64,000 nt of DNA. It comes from Roseomonas nitratireducens (GTDB lineage: Bacteria; Pseudomonadota; Alphaproteobacteria; Acetobacterales; Acetobacteraceae). Made by a program: the position numbers and the translations under genes. The notes below the pieces were generated by a model, which worked only from the letters and a program-made list of their open reading frames with translations, made no database searches and was not told the origin of the DNA. The stretch spans positions 1 through 64,000 of the forward strand of contig NZ_JAGIYZ010000003.1 of assembly GCF_017813355.1 (NCBI RefSeq), written 5' to 3'. Shown here piece after piece: positions 38,188 to 48,442 of this stretch; within the stretch, counting starts at the first letter, position 1; the number at the start of each line of letters is the position of its first letter.

Positions 38188-38191
<4 letters not shown>
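37733..38191 (+). CDS. rpiB: ribose-5-phosphate isomerase B
   Basis: The 152-residue isomerase interconverts ribose 5-phosphate and ribulose 5-phosphate. It starts [12 protein letters not shown], has the VDYPDYAH segment with the active-site Asp/Tyr, the catalytic Cys in [17 protein letters not shown], and [22 protein letters not shown]. Length matches RpiB. Its stop overlaps the glyA start (ATGA), a gene order common in alphaproteobacteria. Confidence 0.93.
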
Positions 38192-39528
<1,337 letters not shown>

Positions 39529-39541
39529 GGCACCCCGCCCG

Positions 39542-39997
39542 ATGAAGTGCCCCTTCTGCGGCGCCGAGGACACGCAGGTGAAGGACAGCCGCCCGGCCGA
39601 GGACGCCGCGGCGATCCGTCGCCGGCGGGCCTGCGCGTCCTGCGGGGCGCGCTTCACGACCTTCGAGCGGGTGCAGCTGCGCGAGATCACGGTGCTCAAG
39701 ACCGATGGCCGCCGCGTGCCCTTCGACCGGGAGAAGCTCGCCCGGTCGATCCGCGTGGCCCTTCGCAAGCGCCCGGTGGACGAGGACCGGATCGAGCGGC
39801 TGGTGAATTCCATCCAGCGCCGCCTCGAGACCGAGGGCGAGACGGAGATCCCGTCGCGCAAGATCGGCGAGATCGTGATGGAAAGCCTCAAGGCGCTCGA
39901 CCAGGTCGCCTATGTCCGCTTCGCCAGCGTCTACCGCAATTTCGGCGAGGCGAAGGACTTCCAGGCCTTCCTGGGCGAGCTGGGCGGCAAGGACTAG
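39542..39997 (+). CDS. nrdR: transcriptional repressor NrdR
   Basis: The 151-residue protein has the N-terminal zinc ribbon ([16 protein letters not shown] ... [15 protein letters not shown]) and the ATP-cone domain ([20 protein letters not shown]). NrdR binds ATP/dATP and represses ribonucleotide reductase genes by binding NrdR boxes. It is placed directly after glyA, the conserved alphaproteobacterial position. No NrdR boxes were looked for outside this window. Confidence 0.96.
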   Translation: MKCPFCGAEDTQVKDSRPAEDAAAIRRRRACASCGARFTTFERVQLREITVLKTDGRRVPFDREKLARSIRVALRKRPVDEDRIERLVNSIQRRLETEGETEIPSRKIGEIVMESLKALDQVAYVRFASVYRNFGEAKDFQAFLGELGGKD

Positions 39998-40006
39998 CCA
40001 CCCGCG

Positions 40007-40675
40007 ATGGTTCCGGCGGCGGTCCTGCTGCTGCTCGGGCTGGTCTTCGGCCCCATGGCCTATGTCCGCTGGATCATGGCCCGGCACGGCGCCGACCGTC
40101 CGGACCTGCCCGGCACGGGCGGCGAACTGGCCCGCCACCTGCTGGACGAGGCCGGGCTGCATCACGTCGCGGTCGAGCCGACGGATGAGGGCGACCGCTA
40201 CGATCCCGCCGCGCCCGCCGTCCGCCTTTCCCCGGAACATCTCGACGGCCGTTCCGTCACCGCGGTCGCGGTCGCGGCGCATGAGGTCGCGCACGCCGTG
40301 CAGCATCGCGACGGGGCGCGGCTGTTCGGGCTACGCCTGGCGCTGATGCGCATCGTCGTTCCGCTGCGCGCCGTCGCCATCGCGCTGATGACGGTGCTGC
40401 CCTTCGGCGGCGCGGTGGCCGGGGCGGGTCACCTCGTGCTTCCGTCGATCCTGCTCGCCGTTGCCGTCTTCGGCCTGTCGATCCTCGTGCAGATGGTCAC
40501 CCTGCCGCTGGAGTTCGACGCCTCCTTCACCCGGGCCCTGCCGGCGATCGACCGCGGCGGGTATCTCGCCGGCCCCGACGTCGCGGCGGCGCGGTCCGTG
40601 CTGTGGGCGGCGGCGTTGACCTATCTCGCCTCGGCGCTCCTGTCGCTGCTGCAATTGACCCGGGTGGTCCGCTAG
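40007..40675 (+). CDS. YugP-type membrane zinc metallopeptidase
   Basis: The 222-residue protein has an N-terminal membrane helix (residues 3-22), the zinc motif HEVAHAVQH (about residue 92) and three further hydrophobic segments (about 115-155 and 195-216), the plan of PF04298-type neutral metallopeptidases. The HExxH histidines and Glu are intact; the third ligand (Glu or Asp in LEFDASF) is in the usual place. Substrate unknown. It sits between nrdR and ribD. Confidence 0.85.
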   Translation: MVPAAVLLLLGLVFGPMAYVRWIMARHGADRPDLPGTGGELARHLLDEAGLHHVAVEPTDEGDRYDPAAPAVRLSPEHLDGRSVTAVAVAAHEVAHAVQHRDGARLFGLRLALMRIVVPLRAVAIALMTVLPFGGAVAGAGHLVLPSILLAVAVFGLSILVQMVTLPLEFDASFTRALPAIDRGGYLAGPDVAAARSVLWAAALTYLASALLSLLQLTRVVR

Positions 40676-40723
40676 CGGCGCTTGCCGGCGCCCCCGCCCT
40701 GCGGGACAAGCGGCCGGCGACCC

Positions 40724-41830
40724 ATGTCAGACGACCTCAACCACATGCGCGCCGCCCTGGCGCTGGCCCGCCGCGGCCTCGGCAATGCCTGGCCCAACCC
40801 GGCCGTGGGCTGCGTGCTGGTGCGCCATGGCCAGGTGGTCGGCCGCGGCTGGACCCAGCCCGGCGGCCGCCCGCATGCGGAAACCGAGGCACTGCGCCGC
40901 GCGGGGGCCAGGGCCCGGGGTGCGACCGCCTATGTCACCCTTGAACCCTGTTCCCATCACGGCCGCACGCCGCCCTGCTGCGAGGCGCTGGAAGCCGCCG
41001 GCATCGCCCGCGTGGTGGTGGCGATGCGGGACCCGGACCCCCGGGTGAACGGCCGCGGCCTCGAACGGCTCCGCGCCGCCGCCATCCTGGTCGAGGAAGG
41101 TCTCTGCGAGGCCGAGGCCCGCGCGCTCAACGCCGGCTTCTTCCGCCGCATCGAAGCGGGCCTGCCCATCGTCACGCTGAAGCTCGCCACCACGCTCGAC
41201 GGCCGCATCGCGACGGCCACGGGCGAAAGCCGCTGGATCACCGGCCCCGAGGCGCGGCGCGCGGTGCATGCCATGCGCGCCCGGCACGACGCGGTGCTGG
41301 TGGGGTCCGGCACCGTGATCGCCGACGATCCGGACCTGACCTGCCGCATCCCGGGGATGGAGCGCGTGCCCATGCTGCGCGTCGTCGCCGACGCCCGGCT
41401 GCGCACGCCGCCCACGGCGCGGATCGTCGCGACCGCCGGCAGCGCGCCGTCCTGCATCGTCACGGCGCCGGGCCATCCGCCGGCGGCCCTTTCGCCCTTC
41501 ATCGCCGCCGGGGTCGCGGTGCTGACCGTGCCGGGGGCGGAAGGGGGCGGGCTCGACCTGCGCGCGCTGCTCTCGGCCCTGGCGCGGCGCGGCGTGACGC
41601 GCGTGCTGGCCGAAGGCGGCGCGGGCCTTGCCGCGGGGCTGCTGCGCGCGGGCGTGGTCGACCGGCTGGCCTGGTTCCATGCCCCCGGCGTGATGGGCGC
41701 GGAAGGGCTTCCGGCCGCCGAGGGCTTGCGCCTCGCGGCACTTGCCGCCATGCCCCGCTTCCGCCGGGTTGCCGTCAGGCCCCTTGGCGCCGATGTGCTC
41801 ACCGAGTTCGAACGGCTGGAGGCCCCCTGA
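40724..41830 (+). CDS. ribD: bifunctional diaminohydroxyphosphoribosylaminopyrimidine deaminase / 5-amino-6-(5-phosphoribosylamino)uracil reductase
   Basis: The 368-residue enzyme does the second and third steps of riboflavin synthesis. The deaminase domain has the zinc motif HAETEAL and PCSHHGRTPPCCEAL; the reductase domain has LKLATTLDGRIAT and the ITGPEARRAVHAMRARHDAVLVGSGT block. The ATG at 40724 is chosen; an upstream in-frame codon exists but lies in the spacer after the peptidase. Its last base is the first of the ribE start (TGATG). No FMN riboswitch is visible in the 48-base gap upstream. Confidence 0.95.
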   Translation: MSDDLNHMRAALALARRGLGNAWPNPAVGCVLVRHGQVVGRGWTQPGGRPHAETEALRRAGARARGATAYVTLEPCSHHGRTPPCCEALEAAGIARVVVAMRDPDPRVNGRGLERLRAAAILVEEGLCEAEARALNAGFFRRIEAGLPIVTLKLATTLDGRIATATGESRWITGPEARRAVHAMRARHDAVLVGSGTVIADDPDLTCRIPGMERVPMLRVVADARLRTPPTARIVATAGSAPSCIVTAPGHPPAALSPFIAAGVAVLTVPGAEGGGLDLRALLSALARRGVTRVLAEGGAGLAAGLLRAGVVDRLAWFHAPGVMGAEGLPAAEGLRLAALAAMPRFRRVAVRPLGADVLTEFERLEAP

Positions 41831-42441
41831 TGTTCACCGGGATCGTGACCGCGCTCGGCACGGTGCGGGAGGTGCAGCCGATCGGCGGCGGGCACGATTT
41901 GCGGCTCGTCATCGGCACCGCGCCGGATTTCCTCGCCGGGCCGACGCCGGCTGTGATCGGCGCCTCCATCGCGTGCTCGGGCGTCTGCCTGACGGTGGTG
42001 CATCTGGCGGCGGATGCCTTCTCGGTCGATTGCTCGGCCGAGACGGTGGCCAAGACCACGCTCGGCACCTGGAAGGCGGGCGCGCGGGTCAACCTGGAAC
42101 GGGCGCTCCGCGTCGGGGACGAGCTGGGCGGCCACCTCGTCGCCGGCCATGTCGACGGGGTGGGGGAGGTGGTCTCCGCCACGCCCGAGAATGCCTCGGT
42201 CCGCTGGCGCTTCCGCGTCCCCGCCGCGATCGCGCCCTACATCGCGCCCAAGGGCTCGGTCGCGATCGACGGCGTGTCCCTGACGGTCAACGAGGTTGAC
42301 GGGGAGGTGTTCGGGGTCAACATCATCCCCCACACTGCCTCGGTCACCACTTTCGGCACGCTGCAGCCCGGCGACCGCGTGAACATCGAGGCCGACATGA
42401 TGGCGCGCTACGTCGCGCGGCTCCGGGAGTATGCGCGATGA
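41830..42441 (+). CDS. ribE: riboflavin synthase, alpha subunit
   Basis: The 203-residue trimeric enzyme dismutates 6,7-dimethyl-8-ribityllumazine. Both lumazine-binding repeats show the MFTGIV-type start (residues 1-6 and the second barrel near 100), the CSGVCLTVV and SLTVNEV strands, and SVAIDGVSLTV. Stop and start are coupled with ribD (TGATG) and with ribBA (ATGA). Confidence 0.95.
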   Translation: MFTGIVTALGTVREVQPIGGGHDLRLVIGTAPDFLAGPTPAVIGASIACSGVCLTVVHLAADAFSVDCSAETVAKTTLGTWKAGARVNLERALRVGDELGGHLVAGHVDGVGEVVSATPENASVRWRFRVPAAIAPYIAPKGSVAIDGVSLTVNEVDGEVFGVNIIPHTASVTTFGTLQPGDRVNIEADMMARYVARLREYAR

Positions 42442-43577
42442 GCGCCAGCACGGCAGGCGGGCCGGTCCGCACGGGTTTCCACGATTTCATCGCGCCGACC
42501 GAGGAACTGCTCGAGGAAGCGCGCCGCGGGCGGATGTTCGTCCTGGTGGACGACGAGGACCGGGAGAATGAGGGCGACCTCGTCATCCCCGCCCAGTTCG
42601 CGACGCCGGACGCGATCAACTTCATGGCCAAGCACGCCCGCGGGCTGATCTGCCTCGCCATGACGCAGCAGCGGGTCGAGCAACTCGGCCTGCCGCTGAT
42701 GGCGCAGTCGAACGGCACGCGGCACCAGACCGCCTTCACCGTCTCGATCGAGGCGCGCGAGGGCGTGACGACCGGCATCTCGGCCGCCGACCGCGCGCGG
42801 ACCGTCACCGTCGCCATCAATCCGGAACTGGGGCGCGAACACATCGTCACGCCGGGCCATGTCTTCCCGCTGGTCGCGCGCGAAGGCGGCACGCTGGTCC
42901 GCGCCGGGCACACGGAAGCCGCGGTGGATTTCGCGCGCCTGGCCGGCCTCAACCCGGCGGGCGTGATCTGCGAGATCATGAACGACGACGGGACGATGGC
43001 GCGCATGCCCGACCTCGTCGCCTTCGCCCAGCATCACGGGCTGAAGCTCGGCACCATCGCCGACCTGATCGCCCATCGCCGCCGCACCGAGCGGCTCGTG
43101 CGCCGCGTCGAGGACAGCGTGCTGCCGCAGGCGATCGGCGGCGACTGGCGCGCCGTGGTCTACGCCAGCACCGTCTCCCCGGGCGAGCACCTGGCGCTGG
43201 TCAAGGGCGACATCGCGGGGGACGAGCCGGTCCTGGTGCGCATGCACGCCGCATCGCTGCTGAACGACCTCGTCGCCGGGCGCACGCTCGGCGAACTGCA
43301 TGGCGCGATGCGCGTCATCGCGCAGGAAGGCCGCGGCGTCGTCGTGCTGCTGCGCGACTGGCGCACGGACGGGCTGTCCGACCAGATCCGCCGCGGCCGC
43401 GGCCGCGCGGCCCCGCCGGAACTGCGGGACTACGGCATCGGCGCGCAGATCCTGGCCGACCTCGGCGTGACGCGCATGGTGCGGCTTTCCAACCACCCGC
43501 GGCCGATCGTCGGCCTCGAGGGCTACGGGATCGAGGATGTCGAGACCCGGCCCATACCCACGGACATCGCCACTTGA
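42438..43577 (+). CDS. ribBA: 3,4-dihydroxy-2-butanone-4-phosphate synthase with degenerate GTP cyclohydrolase II domain (RibBX-like RibBA)
   Basis: The 379-residue protein has an intact N-terminal DHBP synthase (RibB): DDEDRENEGDLV, RHQTAFTVSIEAR and GHTEAAVDFARL. The C-terminal half keeps the GTP cyclohydrolase II frame (AQEGRGVVV, RDYGIGAQILADLGV) but lacks the zinc-binding cysteines: the usual C-x-R/S-H-S-E-C region reads LVRMHAASLLND. This is the RibBX plan described in Proteobacteria, in which the RibA half is nonfunctional. A separate RibA is needed elsewhere in the genome. Coupled by ATGA to ribE and by TTGA to ribH. Confidence 0.92.
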   Translation: MSASTAGGPVRTGFHDFIAPTEELLEEARRGRMFVLVDDEDRENEGDLVIPAQFATPDAINFMAKHARGLICLAMTQQRVEQLGLPLMAQSNGTRHQTAFTVSIEAREGVTTGISAADRARTVTVAINPELGREHIVTPGHVFPLVAREGGTLVRAGHTEAAVDFARLAGLNPAGVICEIMNDDGTMARMPDLVAFAQHHGLKLGTIADLIAHRRRTERLVRRVEDSVLPQAIGGDWRAVVYASTVSPGEHLALVKGDIAGDEPVLVRMHAASLLNDLVAGRTLGELHGAMRVIAQEGRGVVVLLRDWRTDGLSDQIRRGRGRAAPPELRDYGIGAQILADLGVTRMVRLSNHPRPIVGLEGYGIEDVETRPIPTDIAT

Positions 43578-44059
43578 GCACTCTCGACTCCCCCGAGCGC
43601 GGCGCCGCCCTGCTCGCCGGCCCCGCGCCGCGCATCCTCGCCATCGTCGCCCCGTATTACCGGGAGGTGGTGGACGGCATGCTCGCCGGCGCCCAGCGTG
43701 TCTTCGCCGACGTGAACGCCGCGGTCGAGGTGGCCGAGGTCGCCGGCGGCTACGAGCTGCCGGCCGCGCTCGCCATGGCGCTGGCGACGCCGCGCCGCTG
43801 GGACGGCTACCTGCTGCTGGGCTGCGTCGTGCGCGGGGAGACCGACCACTACACCTTCATATGCGACGCGATCTGCCACGGCGTGATGGACCTTTCGACC
43901 CGCCACGCGGCGGCGATCGGCTTCGGGCTGCTGACGGTGGACAGCCTCGACCAGGCGCTGGCGCGCTCGCGCGACGACCGCATGAACAAGGGGGCGGAGG
44001 CCGCCCATGCGGTGATCGGCCAGGTCGCCCTGGCGCGGCGCTGGGGGCTGGCGGGATGA
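43574..44059 (+). CDS. ribH: 6,7-dimethyl-8-ribityllumazine synthase
   Basis: The 161-residue protein forms the penultimate riboflavin intermediate. It shows RILAIVAPYYREVVDGML, PAALAMALATP, and GCVVRGETDHYTFICDAICHG with the catalytic His. The start must be TTG at 43574 overlapping the ribBA stop (TTGA): no other start codon lies before the conserved domain. The next ATG would cut off the first strand. The C-terminal NKGAEAAHAVI helix is standard. It is followed by nusB with an ATGA overlap. Confidence 0.93.
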   Translation: MSTLDSPERGAALLAGPAPRILAIVAPYYREVVDGMLAGAQRVFADVNAAVEVAEVAGGYELPAALAMALATPRRWDGYLLLGCVVRGETDHYTFICDAICHGVMDLSTRHAAAIGFGLLTVDSLDQALARSRDDRMNKGAEAAHAVIGQVALARRWGLAG

Positions 44060-44556
44060 AGGACCGGCCGAAGCCGACCGGCCGCCCGCGCACCGGCGCG
44101 CGCGTCGCCGCCGTGCAGGCGCTGTTCCAGTCCGAGCATACGGGCGAGAGCGCCGAGACGGTCGCGCAGCAATTCATCCGCCACCGCATCGGCGCGGGGG
44201 AGGCCCCGGACCAGGAGGCCTTCGAGGAAGGGCGCGTGCCGCTCGCCAACATCCCGCTGTTCGAGGCGATCCTGCGCGCCGCCGCGACGCGGGGCGACGC
44301 GGCGGATGCCGAGATCCGCGCGCACCTGTCCAAGGACTGGACGCTTGAGCGGCTGGACCCGGTGCTGCGCGCCGCCCTGCGCGCCGCGGCCGCGGAACTG
44401 CTGGCCGGCGCCGAGCCGCCGGCGCGCGTCGTGATCAACGAGTATCTCGACATCGTCCGCGGCTTCCTCGACGAGGAGACGAGCCGCTTCGCCAATGGCG
44501 TGCTCGACGCCATGGCCCATGCGCTGCGCCCGGCGGAGTTCGGGCGCGCGCGGTGA
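44056..44556 (+). CDS. nusB: transcription antitermination factor NusB
   Basis: The 166-residue helical protein binds boxA RNA with NusE (S10) in rRNA antitermination. Its markers are AAVQALFQSEHTGE, a helix LERLDPVLRAALRAAAAEL, and the C-terminal VVINEYLDIVRGFLDEETSRFANGVLDA. It is coupled to ribH and thiL (ATGA and GTGA overlaps), the usual riboflavin-nusB-thiL order. Confidence 0.95.
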   Translation: MKDRPKPTGRPRTGARVAAVQALFQSEHTGESAETVAQQFIRHRIGAGEAPDQEAFEEGRVPLANIPLFEAILRAAATRGDAADAEIRAHLSKDWTLERLDPVLRAALRAAAAELLAGAEPPARVVINEYLDIVRGFLDEETSRFANGVLDAMAHALRPAEFGRAR

Positions 44557-45521
44557 GCCTGCCCGCCGAATTCGCGCTGATCGCGCGCCATTTCAGGCCA
44601 CTCGCGGGGGAAGGCGCGCTCGACCTGTCCGACGACGCCGCCGTGCTCGACATCCCCGCCGGCCGGCGGCTGGTGATCGCGGCCGATGCGATGGTCGAGG
44701 GCGTGCACTACCTGCCCGGCGATCCGCCCGGGACGGTCGGGCGCAAGCTGCTGCGGGTGAACCTGTCGGACCTCGCCGCGATGGGCGCGGCGCCGCTCGG
44801 CTACCTGATGACCACCAGCCTCGCGCGCGGGATGCCCGAGGCCTGGCTCGCCGGTTTCGTCGCGGGGCTGGCGGAGGACCAGCGGCTGTTCGGCCTCACG
44901 CTGCTCGGCGGCGACACCACGGCGACGCCGGGGCCGACCTCGCTCTCGCTCACCATCCTCGGCACGGTCGAGCCCGCGAAGGTGATCACGCGGGCCGGCG
45001 CGCGGCCGGGCGACGACATCTGGGTCTCGGGCACGATCGGGGATGGGGCGCTCGGCCTGCGGGTGCTGCAGGGCACGCTGCCGGCCGATACGGCCGGGCA
45101 CCTCGCGCGGCGCTACCGGCTGCCGGAACCGCGGCTGGCACTCGGGCAGGCGCTGGCCGGGCTGGTGCGGGCGGGTATGGATGTGTCCGACGGGCTGGTG
45201 CAGGACCTTGGGCATCTGTGCCGCGCCGGCGGCTGCGGGGCGGTGATCGACGCCGCCGCGCTGCCGCTCTCGGACGCGGCGGGGGCGCTGCTGGCGGCCG
45301 ATGCCGGGCTGCTGCCGCTACTGCTGACCGGCGGGGACGACTACGAATTGCTGCTGGCGGCCGACCCCGCCGACCGGGCCGAGGTCACCGCCCGGGCCGC
45401 CGCCTGCGGCATGGCTGTCGCGCGCATCGGCCGGTTCATCGCCGGGCCCGCCGAGGTTAGCGTGCACGCTCCGGACGGCTCGCCACTCGCGTTGCCGCGG
45501 GGGGGATGGAGCCACTTCTGA
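44553..45521 (+). CDS. thiL: thiamine-phosphate kinase
   Basis: The 322-residue kinase converts thiamine phosphate to the diphosphate. It shares the PurM fold: LSDDAAVLDIPAGRRLVIAADAMVEGVHY, RVNLSDLAAMGA, and the C-terminal LTGGDDYELLLA. The GTG start overlaps the nusB stop (GTGA). It is the last gene in the riboflavin operon. Confidence 0.94.
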   Translation: MSLPAEFALIARHFRPLAGEGALDLSDDAAVLDIPAGRRLVIAADAMVEGVHYLPGDPPGTVGRKLLRVNLSDLAAMGAAPLGYLMTTSLARGMPEAWLAGFVAGLAEDQRLFGLTLLGGDTTATPGPTSLSLTILGTVEPAKVITRAGARPGDDIWVSGTIGDGALGLRVLQGTLPADTAGHLARRYRLPEPRLALGQALAGLVRAGMDVSDGLVQDLGHLCRAGGCGAVIDAAALPLSDAAGALLAADAGLLPLLLTGGDDYELLLAADPADRAEVTARAAACGMAVARIGRFIAGPAEVSVHAPDGSPLALPRGGWSHF

Positions 45522-45523
45522 CC

Positions 45524-46729
45524 ATGTCGGCGAGCGAAGCGCGCATGAAGCGCAATGTCTGGCTGCTGTTCTTCTGCCAGGCGCTGATGGGTGCCAGCAT
45601 GATCGGCCAGGTGGCGATGAGCGCGCTGATCGGCCACTCCCTGGCCGAGGACAAGTCGCTCGCGACCCTGCCCATGGCCTTGCAGATGCTGGCCACCATG
45701 GCGGCCTCCATCCCCGCGGGCATCATCTTCGCGCGGCTCGGGCGGCGGACGGGCTTCATCGTCGGCGCGCTCGCCGCCCTGGCCGGCTCGCTGATCTTCG
45801 CCGCGGGCGTCTGGAAGGGCGATTTCCTGATCTATTGCCTGGGCGCCATCCCGGGCGGCATCGGCTTCGGCATCTCCCAGCACTACCGCTTCGCGGCGGC
45901 CGAGGTCGCCTCCGCCCAGTATCGCCCGCGCGCCATCGCGCTGGTGATGGCGGGTGGGATCGTCTCGGCCGTGATCGGGCCGGAACTGGTGAAGCACACG
46001 CAGGACATGATGCTGCCCTTCCTGTTCCTGGGCACCTACCTGCTGCTGGCGCTGCTGCCGCCGGTCTGCATCCTGCTTCTCGCCATCGTGGACCTGCCGC
46101 CCGCGCCGCCGCGCCAGGCGGTGGCGACGCCGGTGCTCGAGATCATGCGCCGCCCCGCCTTCATCTCGGCCGCCGTGGCCGGGATGGTGGCCTATGGGAC
46201 CATGAACCTGGTGATGACCTCGACGCCGCTCGAGATGATGCTCTGCGGCTTCGGCGTGGGCGCGAGTGCCACCGTCATCCAGCTGCATGCGGTCGCGATG
46301 TTCGCGCCGGGGTTCGTCACCGGCCGGCTCATCACGCGCTTCGGCCTGCGGCCGGTGATGGTCGCGGGTGCCGTGCTGACCGGCGGCTGCGCCGTCGTCG
46401 CCGTGCTGGGGCGGGATTTCGGGCATTTCGCCGTCGCGCTGATCCTGCTCGGGATCGGCTGGAACTTCATGTTCGTCAGCGCGACCCAGTTGCTGGCGAC
46501 GGCGCATGCGCCGGAAGAACGCGTCCGCGCGCAGGCGACCAACGACGTCCTGGTCTTCGGCACCGTGGCCTGCACGGCCTTCGCCTCCGGCGCGGTGCAT
46601 GCGGGGGCGGGCTGGGCGCTGTTGAACCTGGCGATCGTGCCGGCGCTGGTCATCGCGCTCGCCGCGGTGCTCTGGCAGGGGCGGCGGCGCGTGGCGGAGC
46701 CGCAGGTCGCGGGCGCGTCAGCCGACTGA
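45524..46729 (+). CDS. major facilitator superfamily transporter
   Basis: The 401-residue protein has about twelve hydrophobic segments, the MFS inter-helix loop RLGRRTGF (about residue 70), and a second-half loop TRFGLRPVM. It also has the long ATGAGASA-like helix pattern. No drug- or sugar-specific motif was noticed, so the substrate is open. The ATG at 45524 is favoured because GGAG lies upstream; an ATG at 45506 overlaps the thiL stop. It may be the distal gene of the rib-nusB-thiL operon. Confidence 0.83.
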   Translation: MSASEARMKRNVWLLFFCQALMGASMIGQVAMSALIGHSLAEDKSLATLPMALQMLATMAASIPAGIIFARLGRRTGFIVGALAALAGSLIFAAGVWKGDFLIYCLGAIPGGIGFGISQHYRFAAAEVASAQYRPRAIALVMAGGIVSAVIGPELVKHTQDMMLPFLFLGTYLLLALLPPVCILLLAIVDLPPAPPRQAVATPVLEIMRRPAFISAAVAGMVAYGTMNLVMTSTPLEMMLCGFGVGASATVIQLHAVAMFAPGFVTGRLITRFGLRPVMVAGAVLTGGCAVVAVLGRDFGHFAVALILLGIGWNFMFVSATQLLATAHAPEERVRAQATNDVLVFGTVACTAFASGAVHAGAGWALLNLAIVPALVIALAAVLWQGRRRVAEPQVAGASAD

Positions 46730-46736
46730 CGGGGTG

Positions 46737-46752
46737 GGCCCCGGCTGGGGCC
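46737..46752. terminator. possible bidirectional terminator hairpin
   Basis: GGCCCC-GGCT-GGGGCC, a perfect 6-bp stem, lies between the convergent MFS and bamE genes. There is no U-tract on either strand, so it would act only as a stable 3' stem. Confidence 0.3.
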
Positions 46753-46758
46753 GCCGGG

Positions 46759-47277
46759 TCACGGGCGGCGCGTCATCGCCGCCGGGTTGCTCGAGCCACT
46801 GCCGGAGCGATCGACGCCCGGCCGGCCGATATTGCCGAACAGCGCCTGCAGCAGCGAGCGGTCGTTGCCGGGCACCGGCGTCTCGCGCGAGACCATCTGC
46901 ACGTCGCGGCCATCGGCCTGGGTCAGCTCGCGGACATTCGCGACCACGCCCTGCCGGTTGAAGGAGATGGCGACGACGCGCTGGCCCTCGACTTCGAGGA
47001 AGCGGCCCGGCTGCGTCCGCGTGCGGGCGCTGATGTAGTACCAGTTGTCGTCGTCGAAGGTGCCGCGGGCGGAAGGCGAGCCGAGCAGCGCCTCGACATC
47101 CGCGCGGGTCTGTACGCCCGGCGTGATCTGGCTGAGCCGCTCCGCGTCGACGTTGTTGCCGCGCATGATGGGATCGGGGCCGATCCGCTCGCCGATCCAG
47201 GCGCAGCCGCCCAGGCCGAGCAGGACGAGCAGCGGCGCGGCGCGGAATACGTTGACCATGTGGGTTCGACGGGCCAT
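46759..47277 (-). CDS. bamE: BamE-like outer-membrane assembly lipoprotein
   Basis: The 172-residue product has a signal peptide ending in a lipobox (LLGLGGC) and the SmpA/OmlA fold: ERLSQITPGVQTRADVEALLGSPSARGTFDDDNWYYIS, followed by VVAISFNRQGVVANV. BamE assists the BAM complex that inserts outer-membrane beta-barrels. The start at 47277 (MARRTH) is chosen; ATGs at 47259 and 47298 are also possible. It is divergent from the bc1 chaperone gene, the usual alphaproteobacterial order. Confidence 0.9.
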   Translation of the reverse strand: MARRTHMVNVFRAAPLLVLLGLGGCAWIGERIGPDPIMRGNNVDAERLSQITPGVQTRADVEALLGSPSARGTFDDDNWYYISARTRTQPGRFLEVEGQRVVAISFNRQGVVANVRELTQADGRDVQMVSRETPVPGNDRSLLQALFGNIGRPGVDRSGSGSSNPAAMTRRP

Positions 47278-47352
47278 GTCGCGCCAAGCGATAGCCATGA
47301 GGCCGCCCCCGGGTCAACCGCCAAGGTCCGGGTGCGGAAGCCAGGAACGGGA

Positions 47353-47907
47353 ATGGGACTGCTCGGGATGTTCCGCCGCCGGCCGCATGAGCGGGCCGGA
47401 TTCGAACTCTACGGCGCCGCCGTGGGTGCCGCGCGCTCGCCCGCGCTGTTCGCCGCGCTTGGCATTCCGGACACGGTCGAGGGCCGCTTCGACCTCGTGA
47501 GCCTTCATGTCGGCCTGCTGATCCGCCGCCTGCGCACGGATGGCGACGCGCGCGGGCCGGCGCTCGCCCAGGCGGTATTCGACGCGATGTTCGCCGACAT
47601 GGACCTGAACCTGCGGGAGATGGGCGTGGGCGACCTGTCGGTCGGCAAGCGCGTGCGGCGGATGTGGGAGGCGTTCCACGGCCGGTCGCTCGCCTACGAG
47701 GCCGCGATCGATTCGGACGACCGGGCCGCGCTGGCCGATGCGCTGGCGCGCAACGTCTGGCGCGGCGAGGCGCCGGAGGAGGCGCCGGGCCGCCTCGCCG
47801 CGATCGCCCGCGCCCAGGCGGCGCATCTGGCGGGGCAGGGGATCGAGGCCATGGTCGCCGGCCGCGTCGCCTTCCTGCCGGCCGAGGGGCTGCTCGATGC
47901 AGCCTGA
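47353..47907 (+). CDS. ubiquinol-cytochrome c chaperone family protein
   Basis: The 184-residue protein shares the Cbp3/UQCC1 region: FDLVSLHVGLLIRRLRTDG, QAVFDAMFADMDLNLREMGVGDLSVGKRVRRM and AFHGRSLAYEAAI. Such proteins help insert cytochrome b in the bc1 complex. A short hydrophobic start (MGLLGMF) is no clear signal peptide. It overlaps the DUF177 gene by 11 bases and is read divergently from bamE. Confidence 0.85.
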   Translation: MGLLGMFRRRPHERAGFELYGAAVGAARSPALFAALGIPDTVEGRFDLVSLHVGLLIRRLRTDGDARGPALAQAVFDAMFADMDLNLREMGVGDLSVGKRVRRMWEAFHGRSLAYEAAIDSDDRAALADALARNVWRGEAPEEAPGRLAAIARAQAAHLAGQGIEAMVAGRVAFLPAEGLLDAA

Positions 47908-48403
47908 ATTCCATCGGCCGCTCGCGCTCGCGCGCATCCCGCCCGAGGGGCGGGAGGAGCGGATCGAGGCGCGCGGCCCCGAATGCGCCGCGCTTGCCGC
48001 CCGCTTCGGCATCCCCGCCATCGAGCGCCTGTCGGCGGAGCTCCGCCTGCGGCCGGAGCCCGGCGGGACCGTGCTGGTCGAAGGCCGCCTGTCGGCCGAG
48101 GTCGTGCAGACCTGCGTCGTCACGCTCGAGCCGGTGCGGCAGGCGGTCGGCGAGGCGATCACGCTGCGCATCCTGCCCCCCGGCGCGGAGCCTTCCGACG
48201 ACCCTGAGGGCCCGGACGAAATCGAGGCCGAGGACGGCACGGTCGACCTGGGCGAGGCCGTGGCCGAGCAATTGTCCCTGGCGCTGGACCCCTATCCGCG
48301 CGCGCCGGGCGCCGAACTGCCGACGGCCGGGGAGGGCGAGGCGGCGCCGAGCGGCCCCTTTGCCGCGCTGGCCGCGCTGCGCGGCAAGGCGAAGGGGGCC
48401 TGA
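47897..48403 (+). CDS. DUF177 (YceD) domain protein
   Basis: The 168-residue protein belongs to the YceD family that almost always lies just upstream of rpmF and may help large-subunit maturation. It shows VQTCVVTLEPVRQAVGEAI, an acidic stretch DDPEGPDEIEAEDGTVDLGEAVAEQL, and ALDPYPRAPGAEL. It overlaps the bc1 chaperone gene by 11 bases. Its function beyond the conserved context is unknown. Confidence 0.85.
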   Translation: MQPEFHRPLALARIPPEGREERIEARGPECAALAARFGIPAIERLSAELRLRPEPGGTVLVEGRLSAEVVQTCVVTLEPVRQAVGEAITLRILPPGAEPSDDPEGPDEIEAEDGTVDLGEAVAEQLSLALDPYPRAPGAELPTAGEGEAAPSGPFAALAALRGKAKGA

Positions 48404-48442
48404 ACGCCCCGCCCGCGGCGCCCGGCGGGCACAACCGGTCCC

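Noticed and set aside
40676-40723. FMN riboswitch before ribD
   Set aside because: The gap to the peptidase gene is only 48 bases, too short for the RFN element.
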